DNA of 64,000 nt. Source: Actinopolyspora lacussalsi subsp. righensis (GTDB taxonomy: Bacteria; Actinomycetota; Actinomycetes; Mycobacteriales; Pseudonocardiaceae). Shown here one piece after another: positions 9,444 to 21,745 of the stretch (its first letter is position 1; the number at the start of each line of letters is the position of its first letter). The DNA lies in contig NZ_FPAT01000016.1 in NCBI RefSeq assembly GCF_900116555.1, positions 26,743 to 90,742 of the forward strand. The letters are read 5' to 3'. The notes beneath the pieces were generated by a model. It did not search any database. It saw only the letters and a list, made by a program, of their open reading frames with translations, and was not told where the DNA came from. The translations under genes were made by a program, and so were the position numbers.

Positions 9444-10337
9444 TCACAGCAGCGGGAGCGGCACCATCCCGCCGGTGGCCTCGGACAACGCGTCCCGCAT
9501 CGCCGCTCGCGGAGCCCGTTTCCCCGTGAACGACTCGACCTGGCCGAACGACTGGTGCAACAGCATGTCGAGCCCGGTCGCCAGTCGACCGCCCGCCGCG
9601 TGCACGGCCCCGGCCAGTGGCGTGGGCCAGGGGTGGTAAACCACGTCCAGCACGCGGCCCGCCGCTGCCAGCTCCCGGACGTGGTCATCCACCGCTCCGG
9701 CAGGCAGGGTGGACACCACCACATCGGCCTCGGCGGCGGCTTTCGTCAGATCCAGCGAACCCAGCGCCCGGCTCTCGGCCCGCACACCGATGCGCTCGGC
9801 CGTGGCCAGCGCGGAACCGGCCCGGGCGGGATCGCGTACCGCCAGGGTCGCGGTACGCACCCCCAACTCGGCGAACGCGGCGATCACTGCCAGGGCGGTG
9901 CCACCGGCACCCAGCACCAGCCCGGTGCGCTCCCCCGCGTCCGCCGCGCCGTGGAATCCGCAGGCCGCACGCAGCGCCCCGGTGATGCCGTCGACATCGG
10001 TGCAGTCCGCGTACCACGCACCGTCGGAACGCCGGACCAGCGTGTTGGCGGCACCGACGGCGGCGGCGCGCTCACTGGCCTCCGATGCCAGCTCCAGCGC
10101 CACCTGCTTACCCGGCATGGTCACCGACAGTCCGCGCCAGCTGGAATCGAGCTCACCGATCAGCGCCCGCAGCCCCTCGGCGTCCCGTTCGATGCGCTGG
10201 TACGACCAGTCCCGCAGCCCCAGAGCCGCGTAAGCGGCTCCGTGCAGCACCGGGGAGAGCGAGTGCTCCACCGGTGAGCCCACCACTCCGGCTCGCACCG
10301 CACGGGACTCCACCGACCCGGCTGACTGAGCGGACAT
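9444..10337 (-). CDS. aroE: Shikimate dehydrogenase
   Basis: Reduces 3-dehydroshikimate to shikimate with NADPH, the fourth shikimate step. 297 residues from the ATG at 10337, which has GGGAG upstream; a GTG at 10394 would add 19 residues. Substrate motifs are HSLSPVLH near the N-terminus, SVTMPGKQ with the catalytic Lys, NTLVRR, and DCTDVDGI with the catalytic Asp. The nucleotide loop is GAGGTALAVIAAFAELG. It follows mltG closely on the same strand, so it is probably in the alaS-ruvX-mltG-aroE transcript. Confidence 0.94.
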   Translation of the reverse strand: MSAQSAGSVESRAVRAGVVGSPVEHSLSPVLHGAAYAALGLRDWSYQRIERDAEGLRALIGELDSSWRGLSVTMPGKQVALELASEASERAAAVGAANTLVRRSDGAWYADCTDVDGITGALRAACGFHGAADAGERTGLVLGAGGTALAVIAAFAELGVRTATLAVRDPARAGSALATAERIGVRAESRALGSLDLTKAAAEADVVVSTLPAGAVDDHVRELAAAGRVLDVVYHPWPTPLAGAVHAAGGRLATGLDMLLHQSFGQVESFTGKRAPRAAMRDALSEATGGMVPLPLL

Positions 10338-10403
10338 TCCCGGAAGCTCCCTTTCGAAACCGGACTCTCGTACGAACGTCGTGGGCCCGCTCACGGGCGA
10401 ACG

Positions 10404-11615
10404 TCACACGCCGTTGTTCTCGGCCTTGTCCTGGGCTTGTCTGTGCTCCTCGAACGTCTTGGAGAAGCACGAAGTGCCGTCCTTGCGGCATTTGACGAAG
10501 TACTTCCAGTCGCCCTCGGCCGGATTGGCGGCCGCCTTGATCGCCGCCGTGCTGGGCGCGGAGATCGGTGTGGGCGGTAGCCCGGTTCTGTTGTAGGTGT
10601 TGTACGGACCCTTCTCGGCCCTGTCTTCGTCGTCGGTGTAGAGCTGCGGGTCCTCGACAACGTAGTTGATCGTCGAATCGAGCTCGAGCCGCATGTCGAT
10701 GGCCAACCGGTTCTCGATCACACGCGCCACCTTGCCGAAGTCCTCGGTGATGCCCTCGCTCTGCACCAGTGAGGCGATCCGCAGCAGTTCGTAGCGCGAG
10801 TGGTCGGATTCCGAGGCCAGGTTCGACAGCCCCACGGCACGCAGCTTGTCGAAGGAGTCCGCCAGCACCGAGCGCAGCACCTCGACGGGGCCGGCGGTGG
10901 GTTGGACGTGATAGATCCCCGGCAGCAGAAGTCCCTCGAGGCGTCGCCTGGGGTGGGGAACGTCCGAGACCGCTCCGGCGGCCCAGTCGGGGAGCCCGAG
11001 TTCGGCAGCCGGGGTCTCGGTGGCGGCCCGGGTCAGTTCCTCCTTGCTGATGCATCCCTGGGAGTTCCCCTCCCCGGCGCAGGTGGCCGCGGCCAACCGG
11101 GCGAGGATGCCCTTCTTGACCTTCCCGTCGGGAAGGTTGTGATCGGCGAGCTGCATGCCCCCGCGGATCTCCACCATGCCCGCTCTGGCCTTGTCGGAGA
11201 CGATGCGTTCGACGGCCGCCTGACCGGACATCCGGGAACGCATCAGGTAGAAGCCCGGCTGAATGCCCTTGATCTCACTGTTTCCCTCGGCGGCCTGGAC
11301 GAAGGCGGCGGCTGAGGCCACCACGTCCCGCTCCGAGAGGGTGCCCGCGATGGCACTGGTGGTTTCACCGGGCTGGACCTCGATGACGACCTGTCCGTTA
11401 CCGGTCCCCTCGTAGTCCTCGTAGCTGCCGAGCCGCAGCAACTGCAGCACGCCGTACCCGGCACCGCCGACGACGATCAGCAGTACCAGTATTCCGGAGA
11501 ACGCCGTGACGATGCGTCGACGTCGTCGACGGTGCAGCCGTTCACGCTCCTCGGCACGGCCGCCACGTGGTGCGTCTCCAGCGTCATCGGTGAACAGACC
11601 GAGATCATCGTTCAC
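10404..11615 (-). CDS. mltG: Endolytic peptidoglycan transglycosylase
   Basis: Cleaves nascent glycan strands in the cell wall and is thought to set strand length. 403 residues. A cytoplasmic N-terminus with a basic RRRRR patch precedes one membrane helix (about 36-60). A LysM-like subdomain follows, then the YceG catalytic core. Glu287 in ASLVQSEGITEDFGKVARVIENRL aligns with the catalytic glutamate, and MRLELDSTINYV is the family signature. The C-terminal ~35 residues continue past the core. The order alaS-ruvX-mltG-aroE is common in actinobacteria. Confidence 0.93.
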   Translation of the reverse strand: MNDDLGLFTDDAGDAPRGGRAEERERLHRRRRRRIVTAFSGILVLLIVVGGAGYGVLQLLRLGSYEDYEGTGNGQVVIEVQPGETTSAIAGTLSERDVVASAAAFVQAAEGNSEIKGIQPGFYLMRSRMSGQAAVERIVSDKARAGMVEIRGGMQLADHNLPDGKVKKGILARLAAATCAGEGNSQGCISKEELTRAATETPAAELGLPDWAAGAVSDVPHPRRRLEGLLLPGIYHVQPTAGPVEVLRSVLADSFDKLRAVGLSNLASESDHSRYELLRIASLVQSEGITEDFGKVARVIENRLAIDMRLELDSTINYVVEDPQLYTDDEDRAEKGPYNTYNRTGLPPTPISAPSTAAIKAAANPAEGDWKYFVKCRKDGTSCFSKTFEEHRQAQDKAENNGV

Positions 11616-11627
11616 GCCGGGGTCCTC

Positions 11628-12121
11628 TCATTCGCTCCGGCCGCGTGCGTCGAGCCAGGACTGCAGGATCTCGACCGCGGCGGCTTGATCCACCACGTCC
11701 CGTTGACGCCTACCACGAATCCCGCGATCGGACAGCACCTTGGTGGCCGTCACGGTGGTGAGTCGTTCGTCACTGAGCCGCACCGGAACATCACCGGTCC
11801 TGGCATCGAGCGCATCGGAATAGGAACGTGCCATGTCGGCCGCGGGGCCGTGCCTGCCCGCCAGGGTGACCGGCAGGCCGACCACTATCTCGACGACCTC
11901 GTACTCGCGCACCAGCTCGGCCAGTTCGTCGAGATCGGACTTGCGGGACTTGTCCCGCTTGAGCGTGGTGAGCGGGCTGGCGAGGATGGGCGCCGGGTCA
12001 CTGACCGCGACACCCACCCGTGCCTGCCCCACGTCCACACAAATACGCCTGCCCGGGCCCGGGTCCTTCCGGTCACGGCCGGTGCCGCCCCGGTTCGGCT
12101 CGATTTCGGAGCGTTCGGGGT

Positions 12122-12125
<4 letters not shown>
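11628..12125 (-). CDS. ruvX: YqgF/RuvX family nuclease (putative pre-16S rRNA nuclease or Holliday junction resolvase)
   Basis: 165 residues with an RNase H-like fold. ICVDVGQARVGVAVSDP holds the first catalytic Asp (about 31). LSDERLTTVTA holds the Glu, and GRRQRDVVDQAAAVEILQSWLD holds the last Asp. The N-terminal ~25 residues are an Arg/Pro-rich extension. The ATG overlaps the alaS stop by 4 bases, and mltG begins 12 bases after its stop. In Escherichia coli the family acts in 16S rRNA 5' maturation; a resolvase role has been proposed in mycobacteria. Confidence 0.92.
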
Positions 12126-14800
<2,675 letters not shown>

Positions 14801-14885
14801 GATGAAGTCCTTCTACGCGGATGCGGGCTACCGGCACGGAGCAGGCGGGACACCGGTCGGCGTGAGCGGAGACACGCGACGAACG

Positions 14886-15242
14886 TCAGCGCCCCGCCCT
14901 ACGAGCTCGCCGTCCCTGCGAACCGGTCTCCTCGAGCGTCCCCGCCATCCGTGTCACCTGCCGGTTCCCATTGTCCGGCAGCGTAATGGTCCGCTGCTCA
15001 CGGCCTCCGGTGACGATACCGGTGCGCTCGGCGACGTCCTCGTGGAGCTCGCGTTCGCGTTCGGTCATGCCCGCACGCACGTCCGCTCCGAACGAGCCGA
15101 CCGCTTCCGCCAGTTCTCGAACGGCGTCGCCCAGCTGATCGGCCACACCCGCAGGGGTGGCCTTTCGCGCGGTCCGATTGACCTTGCGGCTCAGCGCCAC
15201 GCCCGCGGCGACACCGGCGCCGAGCCAGAACAGACGGCTCAC
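14886..15242 (-). CDS. Small membrane-anchored protein, DUF6167-like
   Basis: 118 residues. One N-terminal hydrophobic helix (MSRLFWLGAGVAAGVALSR) precedes a charged helical body with AVRELAEAVGSFGADVRAGMTERERELHE, and the C-terminus is basic. It resembles the conserved actinobacterial gene found between DUF948 and alaS. It starts 4 bases inside the DUF948 gene's end (ATGA-type overlap), so the two are coupled. No catalytic motif is seen and the function is unknown. Confidence 0.8.
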   Translation of the reverse strand: MSRLFWLGAGVAAGVALSRKVNRTARKATPAGVADQLGDAVRELAEAVGSFGADVRAGMTERERELHEDVAERTGIVTGGREQRTITLPDNGNRQVTRMAGTLEETGSQGRRARRAGR

Positions 15243-15643
15243 TTACGACCCCCTTTGCGCCTGCGGGAATGCTTGCCCGCGGCCTGTTCGTCGCGCTTTC
15301 GGCGGGCGCGCAGGGCTTTGCTCACGCCGTAGGTGAAGGCGGCTGACTTCACCAGCGGACTTCCCAGTGTAGCGGTGAACAGCGAAGACAGTGCCGACAC
15401 ATTGCTGGAGACCGACTGGGCGTTGGCCGTGATGCCGTCGACACGTTCCAACTGCGTGTTCACGTGGTCCAACGTCGTGTTCGCACCGGTGAACAGCGGG
15501 TCGGAGTTCTCCTGCGCCTTGCGGATCGCGTTGGTCGCCTCGTCCAGGGTGCGGCCGAGCTTGACCAACGGGATCGCCAGCAGCACGACCAGCAGCACGA
15601 AAGCACCTGCTGCGATCAGCGCGGCGATCTCGGTGGGCGTCAC
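15239..15643 (-). CDS. DUF948 domain protein
   Basis: 134 residues from GTG at 15643, chosen because GGGAGG sits directly upstream; a GTG 36 bases earlier would add 12 residues. One N-terminal transmembrane helix (IAALIAAGAFVLLVVLLAIPLVKL) is followed by a long amphipathic helical region (RTLDEATNAIRKAQ through LDHVNTQLERVDGITANAQ) and a basic tail (RRRKGGRK). This matches the DUF948 architecture. It precedes the DUF6167-like gene and alaS, as in other actinobacteria. Function unknown. Confidence 0.85.
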   Translation of the reverse strand: MTPTEIAALIAAGAFVLLVVLLAIPLVKLGRTLDEATNAIRKAQENSDPLFTGANTTLDHVNTQLERVDGITANAQSVSSNVSALSSLFTATLGSPLVKSAAFTYGVSKALRARRKRDEQAAGKHSRRRKGGRK

Positions 15644-15874
15644 GTGTCCTCCCGGTTTCCAGCCGATTCGTGCGGCCACCGTGACGATGCCCTCGAAACG
15701 GCGGCGATGATCGCGGCCAGGCTATCGCGTCGCGGTCACCGGCTCGTGTGCGGCTTTGACAGACGTGGACGCGGCGCGGCACGGGTGGTCGGTGTGAAAG
15801 CGCGCGAGGCGCACGATAGATTGCTCTTCCGGCCGGGTTGGGCTCCGCCGGACGAGCACGAGGGGACGCGTCGA

Positions 15875-17050
15875 ATGCGCAAGCGGGCCGTATCGGCCGC
15901 ACTGAGGGCATGGGTCACCAGCCGCACGCCGCTGCTGGTGACGCTGGTGTTCACGTTTCTGGTCAGCACACTGGCCGGAATCAGCGGTGGAATACAGACC
16001 GCGACGGCACGCGACGTTCTTCGCGCCGGCGGCACACAGCGCATCGTGATCTCCTCGCTGGACAGCAAGGGCACGTTCGGAATCCTCAACAGTAAACGGA
16101 TGAAGTTGATCCGCTCCGTTCCCGGCGTCGAGTACGCGATCCCGGAGCGTCCTTCGGCGATCCGGACTCCGACGGGCAACGGTATGCCGCGACTCTCGCT
16201 TGCCACGCACTCCTGGGGAAGCTACGTTCCTCCTCCGATCACTGGAGGCTCGGTGGCCGAGGGTGTGCTCCCCGGCCAGGTGGTGCTTCCCGCCCGAAGC
16301 CAGGGAGTTGACTTCACCCGTTACCTCGGGCGCACGCTGAGCTTCGGCTACAGCGACAAGACCCCGGCACCCCCGGTCTCGGAGGCCGGAATCGAAGAGG
16401 CCGGGGAAGACTCGCACCAACCCCGTACGGCCTCGGCGATCATCGAGCTCGAGGTGATCGCCACCTACGACCCCCGGTGGCACGCGGATGGACCGCAGAC
16501 GGCCTACCTCGCGCCGGTGACCGCCGCACGGCTGGCCGCGGCGAACGAGGGCAAGACCGTTTCCCAGTTGCGACGCAGCAGCGACGCCGAGCGGGTCGGC
16601 GTGGTGGTCGACGAGGCGCACGAACCGAGGGCGGTGGCTTCCCGGCTACGCGAGATGGGGCTCGGCGCCTTCCGGCTGCCGCTGCGGGAGCAGAAAATGA
16701 TCGCCACAGTGGACACCTGGCGCTACATCGCGCTCGGTGGGCTGCTGGGCGGCGCGGCGCTGTTCGGAGTGTTCACCGCCAGGCGGAACGGCTCCCAGGA
16801 ACGGTTCGAACACAAGGCGACGACAGCGGCGGCCGTCGCACTCGCCGGGGCCGTCACCGCGACCGCGTTGGGAATCCCGGGAGCGCTGGTGTTGCGCGCT
16901 CCGTTGGAGGAGTTCCTGGGGCTGCGGATCGACCACTGGATGCTGCTGCCGAGCCCGGTGTGGGTGCTGCTCGGGATGCTGCTTCCCGCGCTCGCCGCGG
17001 CCGCGGGGGTGGTGGGTGAACGAGCGAGCGGACGGTTCCGCCGCGGTTGA
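15875..17050 (+). CDS. FtsX/MacB-like membrane protein without a partner ATPase
   Basis: 391 residues. One N-terminal helix (LLVTLVFTFLVSTLAGISGG) is followed by a large extracytoplasmic domain (about 35-275) and three C-terminal helices (YIALGGLLGGAALFGVF, then AAAVALAGAVTATALGIPGALVL, then VWVLLGMLLPALAAAAGVV). That four-helix plan with an MacB-periplasmic-core-like loop is the layout of FtsX-type ABC permeases. No ATPase gene is adjacent, so it may use one encoded elsewhere or not be a transporter. The ATG follows GAGGGG. It is convergent with a dehydrogenase gene. Assignment is by architecture only. Confidence 0.6.
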   Translation: MRKRAVSAALRAWVTSRTPLLVTLVFTFLVSTLAGISGGIQTATARDVLRAGGTQRIVISSLDSKGTFGILNSKRMKLIRSVPGVEYAIPERPSAIRTPTGNGMPRLSLATHSWGSYVPPPITGGSVAEGVLPGQVVLPARSQGVDFTRYLGRTLSFGYSDKTPAPPVSEAGIEEAGEDSHQPRTASAIIELEVIATYDPRWHADGPQTAYLAPVTAARLAAANEGKTVSQLRRSSDAERVGVVVDEAHEPRAVASRLREMGLGAFRLPLREQKMIATVDTWRYIALGGLLGGAALFGVFTARRNGSQERFEHKATTAAAVALAGAVTATALGIPGALVLRAPLEEFLGLRIDHWMLLPSPVWVLLGMLLPALAAAAGVVGERASGRFRRG

Positions 17051-17122
17051 CGCGGGGTGCGGAACCGTACCCGCCCGCAGGCCCCGCGCTTCCGGTTTCC
17101 CGCCGCGACGGTGCCGGAAGCG

Positions 17123-17143
17123 ACCGGTCAACCGTTGACCGGT
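17123..17143. terminator. Hairpin between convergent genes
   Basis: ACCGGTCAA and TTGACCGGT form a perfect 9-base stem with a 3-base loop. It overlaps the last codons of the dehydrogenase gene and lies about 73 bases after the membrane-protein stop, so it could stop the plus-strand transcript. Confidence 0.4.
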
Positions 17144-18093
17144 GAAACCGGGCCACTGCCGTCGAGCACACCGACCACGTTGCGGGCGGCCAACTCGGCC
17201 ATCGCCGTACGCGTCTCGGCAGTGGCCGAACCGAGGTGCGGCACCATCACCACGTTGTCCAGTTCGAGCAGCTCGGGCTCCACCGCCGGCTCGTTCTCGA
17301 ACACGTCCAGTCCGGCTCCGCCGATGGTGCCGTCCCGGAGAGCGCGTGCCAGGGCACGTTCGTCGACCACGGCACCACGACTGGTGTTGAGCAGTACCGC
17401 CGAGGACTTCATGCCGGACAGGGCCGCACCGTCGATCAGGTGCCTGGTCGATTCGGTCAGCGGGCAGTGCAGCGACACCACGTCCGAGTCGCGCAGCAGC
17501 CGCGACAGCGGCAGAAAACTCGCGTCCAGCTCGCGCTCGACCTCGGACTCCACGCGATTCCGAGCGGTGTAGACGACATCCATGCCGAAGGCACGTGCTC
17601 TGCGTGCCACGGCACGGCCGATCTGGCCCATCCCGACTATTCCCAGCTTCTTGCCCTGCAAACCGCTGCCCAGCATGAACGAGAAGTTCCACGCCCAGGG
17701 GGTACCCGAGCGGATCAACCGTTCCCCCTCCGCGAGTCTGCGGGTGACCATCAACAACAGCCCGAACGTCAGGTCCGCCGTGGCATCGGTGAGCACCCCG
17801 GGCGTGTTGGTCAGCAGTACCCCACGTCGGTCCAGTGCGGGCACATCGACGTTGTCGTAGCCCACCGCGACGTTGGCGACCACGCGCAACGACGGTCCCG
17901 CCGCGTCGAGGACCTCGCCGTCGATCCGGTCGTGCAGCATGGTGACCACCGCCTCGGCACCGTGCACGGCCTCGTGCAGCTCCGCCGGGGTCATCGCTCG
18001 ACTCTGACTGCAGAGCCGCACATCACCCACCGACTCCAGCAGTCGCGACGCCGACTCGGGAATCGAGCGGGTGACCAGGATCCGAGAACTCAC
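17128..18093 (-). CDS. NAD(P)-dependent D-2-hydroxyacid dehydrogenase (glyoxylate/hydroxypyruvate reductase-like)
   Basis: 321 residues, cytoplasmic. The nucleotide loop GIVGMGQIGRAVARRARAFG (GxGxxG at about 154-159) is central. NVAVGYDNVDVPAL, NTSRGAVVDERAL (active-site Arg nearby), FENEPAVEPELLELDNVV and VPHLGSATAETR (catalytic His) follow the D-isomer dehydrogenase pattern. It probably reduces glyoxylate or hydroxypyruvate; the sequence alone does not fix the substrate. Monocistronic in appearance. Confidence 0.9.
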   Translation of the reverse strand: MSSRILVTRSIPESASRLLESVGDVRLCSQSRAMTPAELHEAVHGAEAVVTMLHDRIDGEVLDAAGPSLRVVANVAVGYDNVDVPALDRRGVLLTNTPGVLTDATADLTFGLLLMVTRRLAEGERLIRSGTPWAWNFSFMLGSGLQGKKLGIVGMGQIGRAVARRARAFGMDVVYTARNRVESEVERELDASFLPLSRLLRDSDVVSLHCPLTESTRHLIDGAALSGMKSSAVLLNTSRGAVVDERALARALRDGTIGGAGLDVFENEPAVEPELLELDNVVMVPHLGSATAETRTAMAELAARNVVGVLDGSGPVSPVNG

Positions 18094-18249
18094 TCATCCG
18101 TCCCTTCCGAACCCGGCCGTGACGAGCGCCGGGTCGTCGACTCGTGACCTGTCCGGCCGAATCGGCACATTACCCGAGAACAGCTCCGAAGCCGACGTTC
18201 CGGGACGACCGTGAACCACGACGGGAGGGGCCGGTGGCTTCGCCCGGCA

Positions 18250-19638
18250 CTACTGGTGATCCCCGCGAACGATGTTGCGCAGTTTCGGCAGCCGTTCCGC
18301 CAGTGTTCGTTCCTCACCGCGCCCGTTGGGCTCGTAGTAGTTCCTGCCGACCAGCGAATCGGGCGGGTACTGCTGTTCGAGCACCCCTTCCGGGCGATCG
18401 TGCGGATAGCGGTACCCGATGGCGTTCCCCTGTCGCTCGGCACCCGCGTAGTGCCCGTCCCGCAGATGCGCGGGCACGGTTCCGGCCCTGCCGGCACGGA
18501 CATCGGTCAGCGCGGCATCGATGGCCGTGATCACGGCGTTGGACTTGGGGGCGGTGGCCAGATGCACCGTGGTCTGTGCCAGCGCCAACCTGCCCTCCGG
18601 CATTCCGATGAACTGCACCGCTTGGGCGGTCGCCACGGCGCTCTGCATCGCGGTGGGATCGGCCATGCCGACATCCTCGCTGGCGTGCACCACGAGTCTG
18701 CGTGCGATGAAACGTGGATCCTCGCCCGCCTCGATCATTCTGGCCAGGTAGTGCAGCGCGGCGTCCACGTCCGAACCACGGATGGATTTGATGAACGCGC
18801 TGGCGACATCGTAGTGCTGGTCACCGTCGCGGTCGTAGCGCACGGCCGCCTTGTCCACCGTCGCCTCGACGGTGGCGAGGTCGATGGTGGTGGAGCCGGT
18901 GGCGGCCGCCGCTTCGGAAGCGGCCTCCAGCGCCGTCAGCGCGCGGCGCGCGTCTCCCCCTGCCAGCGCCACCAGATGCTGCTCGGCCTCCTCCTCCAGG
19001 CGGAACTCGCCGTCCAGCCCGCGCTGTTCGGTCACGGCGCGCAGCACCAGCTGACGGACCTCCTGTTCACCGAGCGGTCGCAGCTGCAGCACCAGCGAAC
19101 GCGAAAGCAACGGTGAGACCACGGAGAACGAGGGGTTCTCGGTGGTGGCGGCCACCAGCAGCACGGTCCGGTCCTCGACCGCGGACAGCAGCGCATCCTG
19201 TTGTGTCTTGGAGAAACGGTGCACCTCGTCGATGAACAGCACGGTGGCCTCACCCGAGTGCCCGAGCCTGCGCCGTGCCTCCTCGATCACCCCGCGCACC
19301 TCTTTGACACCCGCCGAGAGCGCGGACAGCGCCACGAAACGACGTCCGGTGGCCTGTGAGACCAGCCCGGCCAGTGTGGTCTTGCCGGTACCGGGTGGCC
19401 CGTGCAGCAGCACCGAGGCGGGGGCCGCCCCCTCCACGAGACGGCGCAGCGGCGCTCCGGAACCGAGGAGATGATCCTGCCCGATGACTTCGTCGAGCGT
19501 CCGGGGACGCATCCGCACCGCCAACGGCGCGTTCTCGGCGAGTCGCTGTTCGGCGCGGTCCTCGGCATCAGCACCGAACAGGCCGCCGTCCAGCAGACCG
19601 CTGTGGAACGAACCGTTGTCGAACAGACCATCAGTCAC
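18250..19638 (-). CDS. rarA: Replication-associated recombination protein A (AAA+ ATPase)
   Basis: Clamp-loader-like ATPase acting at stalled replication forks. 462 residues from GTG 19638, which has GGGAGC upstream. Walker A is [13 protein letters not shown] (about 79-91), Walker B is [10 protein letters not shown], and sensor segments follow ([22 protein letters not shown]). The C-terminal MgsA/RarA domain has [26 protein letters not shown] and [26 protein letters not shown]. It lies between alaS-side genes and aspS-side genes, as in other actinobacteria. Confidence 0.96.
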   Translation of the reverse strand: MTDGLFDNGSFHSGLLDGGLFGADAEDRAEQRLAENAPLAVRMRPRTLDEVIGQDHLLGSGAPLRRLVEGAAPASVLLHGPPGTGKTTLAGLVSQATGRRFVALSALSAGVKEVRGVIEEARRRLGHSGEATVLFIDEVHRFSKTQQDALLSAVEDRTVLLVAATTENPSFSVVSPLLSRSLVLQLRPLGEQEVRQLVLRAVTEQRGLDGEFRLEEEAEQHLVALAGGDARRALTALEAASEAAAATGSTTIDLATVEATVDKAAVRYDRDGDQHYDVASAFIKSIRGSDVDAALHYLARMIEAGEDPRFIARRLVVHASEDVGMADPTAMQSAVATAQAVQFIGMPEGRLALAQTTVHLATAPKSNAVITAIDAALTDVRAGRAGTVPAHLRDGHYAGAERQGNAIGYRYPHDRPEGVLEQQYPPDSLVGRNYYEPNGRGEERTLAERLPKLRNIVRGDHQ

Positions 19639-19738
19639 GCTCCCGACGCTACCCGCGCCGTGCGGCACCGGTCGTGCGGGACGGCGCGGGACATCGCCAC
19701 CTTCCAGCGGATCTCGCTGTGACTGATCCCGCTGGTAG

Positions 19739-19773
19739 CTGGTCCTCGCCGTGACAGCACGGGCGAGGACCAG
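19739..19773 (-). terminator. Strong hairpin after the SulP gene
   Basis: CTGGTCCTCGCC (19739-19750) and GGCGAGGACCAG (19762-19773) make a perfect 12-base stem over an 11-base loop, 15 bases beyond the SulP stop on the minus strand. It separates the SulP transcript from rarA. Confidence 0.75.
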
Positions 19774-19787
19774 TGCGCATCGAGCTG

Positions 19788-21305
19788 TCAGCGCGCGCCC
19801 GGCATGGCCAGCTCCACGGCACAGGAGTTCTTGCGCCGCTGCTCCGCCCAGTGCTCGATGGTCTGATGACAGGCTCGGTCCAGATGCCGCAGCGGCGTCA
19901 TGTCGACATGAGCGCTACTGGTGTGCGGCAGTTGCTCCAGCCTGTCCTGCAGCTGCGGCAACCGCAGGAACGTGGCGTTGCCGTGCAACCGCACCCGGGC
20001 GTGGTTCTCGTCGTGTTCGATCTCCACGGAAAGTCCGGAAACCTCCCAAGCAGTCTTGATCACCGCGGCCGCGATGCCGGTGAGCACACCGATCAGCAGG
20101 TCGGTGGCCAGGATCGTCCCAGCGGTCAGCAGCAGGATGAACGCCTCCGAACGCTGTTCCCGGATCAAGGTGGCGACCTGGCGTACCCCGAGCAGTTTCC
20201 ATCCCGCGTGCACCAACAGCGCTCCGAGGGTGGCCAGCGGAATGAAGGAGAGCAGCTGGGGAAGCAGCACCACGAACAGCAGGAGCCAGCACCCGTGCAG
20301 CACACGGGAGAGTTTGGTTCGGGCTCCCGCGTGCACGTTGGCGGTACTGCGCACGATCACCGCGGTCATCGGCAGCGCGCCGAGCACTCCGCAGACCGCG
20401 TTCCCGGTGCCCTGCGCCACCAGCTCAGCGTTGTAGCGGGTCTTGGGACCGTCGTGCATCCGATCCACCGCCGCCGCGCTGAACAGGCTCTCCGCGGAAG
20501 CGATCAGTGCGAAGGTCAGAATCGATCCGAGCACCGCGAAGCTGGTAACCGCGCCGAGGTCACCGGGGGTGGTGACATTGATGGTTTCCAGCAGCGAACC
20601 GACCCGGATCGTCTCCAGCGGAAGCCCGAACGCGTAGGTGAGCGCCGACGCGACGGTGACTCCCACCAACGGTGCGGGAACGGTCCGGAGGCGTTGGGGC
20701 AATCGACCCCACAGCACCATGGTGAGCAGCGTCACCACCGCGATGGCGACCCCGGCCCGTCCCGCGGGGGTGGTGAACACGGCCCGGAACAGTTCGGGCA
20801 GCCCGGCGAACTTCGCACCGGTGTGCGAGGGCTGGTCCAGCCCTCCGATGGGATAGATCTGGCCGAGGATCAGTACGAGCCCGATCCCGGCCAGCAGTCC
20901 CTGCACCACTGAGGGCGAGATCGCGCGGAACCAGGTACCGATTCCGGTCATCCCCATCGCGATCTGCAGCAGGCCCGCTCCGAGCACGACCACACCCAAC
21001 ATGGCGAGACCGTGATCGGCGATCGTGGAGGCGACCAGCACGGTCAGACCTGCCGCGGGTCCGCTGACCTGCATGGTGCTGCCCGGCATGCAGCCGACGA
21101 CGATGCCGCCGACGATGCCGGTGACGATGCCCAGTTCGGCGGGCACGCCGGAGGCGACGGCGATGCCCACGCACAGTGGTAACGCCACCAGGAAGACCAC
21201 GAGCGAAGCACCCAGGTCGAAGCCGAACACCGACCTGTTCCGGCGGATGTGTTCGCCGAGAGAGCCCGACCGGGTGGGCCGGGGCGATTCGAGTTGTGTC
21301 GTCAC
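19788..21305 (-). CDS. SulP family anion transporter
   Basis: 505 residues with about eleven membrane helices. The N-terminal [40 protein letters not shown] and [14 protein letters not shown] match the SulP/SLC26 core. A helical domain continues to about residue 420. A C-terminal STAS-like domain (about 425-500: [34 protein letters not shown]) faces the cytoplasm. It imports an inorganic anion such as sulfate or bicarbonate; no carbonic anhydrase or sulfate gene is adjacent to decide which. GTG start with GGAGTG upstream. Confidence 0.9.
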   Translation of the reverse strand: MTTQLESPRPTRSGSLGEHIRRNRSVFGFDLGASLVVFLVALPLCVGIAVASGVPAELGIVTGIVGGIVVGCMPGSTMQVSGPAAGLTVLVASTIADHGLAMLGVVVLGAGLLQIAMGMTGIGTWFRAISPSVVQGLLAGIGLVLILGQIYPIGGLDQPSHTGAKFAGLPELFRAVFTTPAGRAGVAIAVVTLLTMVLWGRLPQRLRTVPAPLVGVTVASALTYAFGLPLETIRVGSLLETINVTTPGDLGAVTSFAVLGSILTFALIASAESLFSAAAVDRMHDGPKTRYNAELVAQGTGNAVCGVLGALPMTAVIVRSTANVHAGARTKLSRVLHGCWLLLFVVLLPQLLSFIPLATLGALLVHAGWKLLGVRQVATLIREQRSEAFILLLTAGTILATDLLIGVLTGIAAAVIKTAWEVSGLSVEIEHDENHARVRLHGNATFLRLPQLQDRLEQLPHTSSAHVDMTPLRHLDRACHQTIEHWAEQRRKNSCAVELAMPGAR

Positions 21306-21745
21306 GATTCACTCCGTGAGGGTCGACAGGCCCGTGTCCGCGATCGGACACACGTGGGCCCGCAGGGGCGTCGGTCGAAATGTGTCGCTGGTACGAGTGG
21401 GAATCCGTTCCGGAAGCCCCGGTCGGGTATTCGGACTACTCGATCGGCTCGCCGTCCGTACCGCTGCTGGTTTCCCCGAACCACGCTCCCCCGGAGTGGA
21501 GAACGCTCGAAAGAACCGTGTCTCGGACGGCTTCTCGGAATGGATTTCCAACGGACTCGCGTCGATGCGAGATGAATTCGGCGAGGATGCCCGCGAGCGT
21601 TGTGCCCTGTGGACTGGAAGGTTCTACAGCTCGGCCCGGTAGTCGAACCGAACGTGGACCCGACTCCAACCGCCGCTGCCGCGAAGACGAGGCGAGGGAC
21701 CTCGCGAGCAGCGCAGGTCCCCGTCGAACCGAATCGGCCGACGAA
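21306..21745. other. Intergenic region upstream of the SulP gene
   Basis: About 440 bases with no convincing gene on either strand. Open frames here lack ribosome sites and recognisable products. It holds the SulP promoter side and the hairpin at 21696-21721. Confidence 0.4.
21696..21721 (-). terminator. Hairpin after the small secreted-protein gene
   Basis: GGGACCT and AGGTCCC pair over a 12-base loop about 25 bases downstream of the small gene's stop on the minus strand. A modest 7-base stem. Confidence 0.35.
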
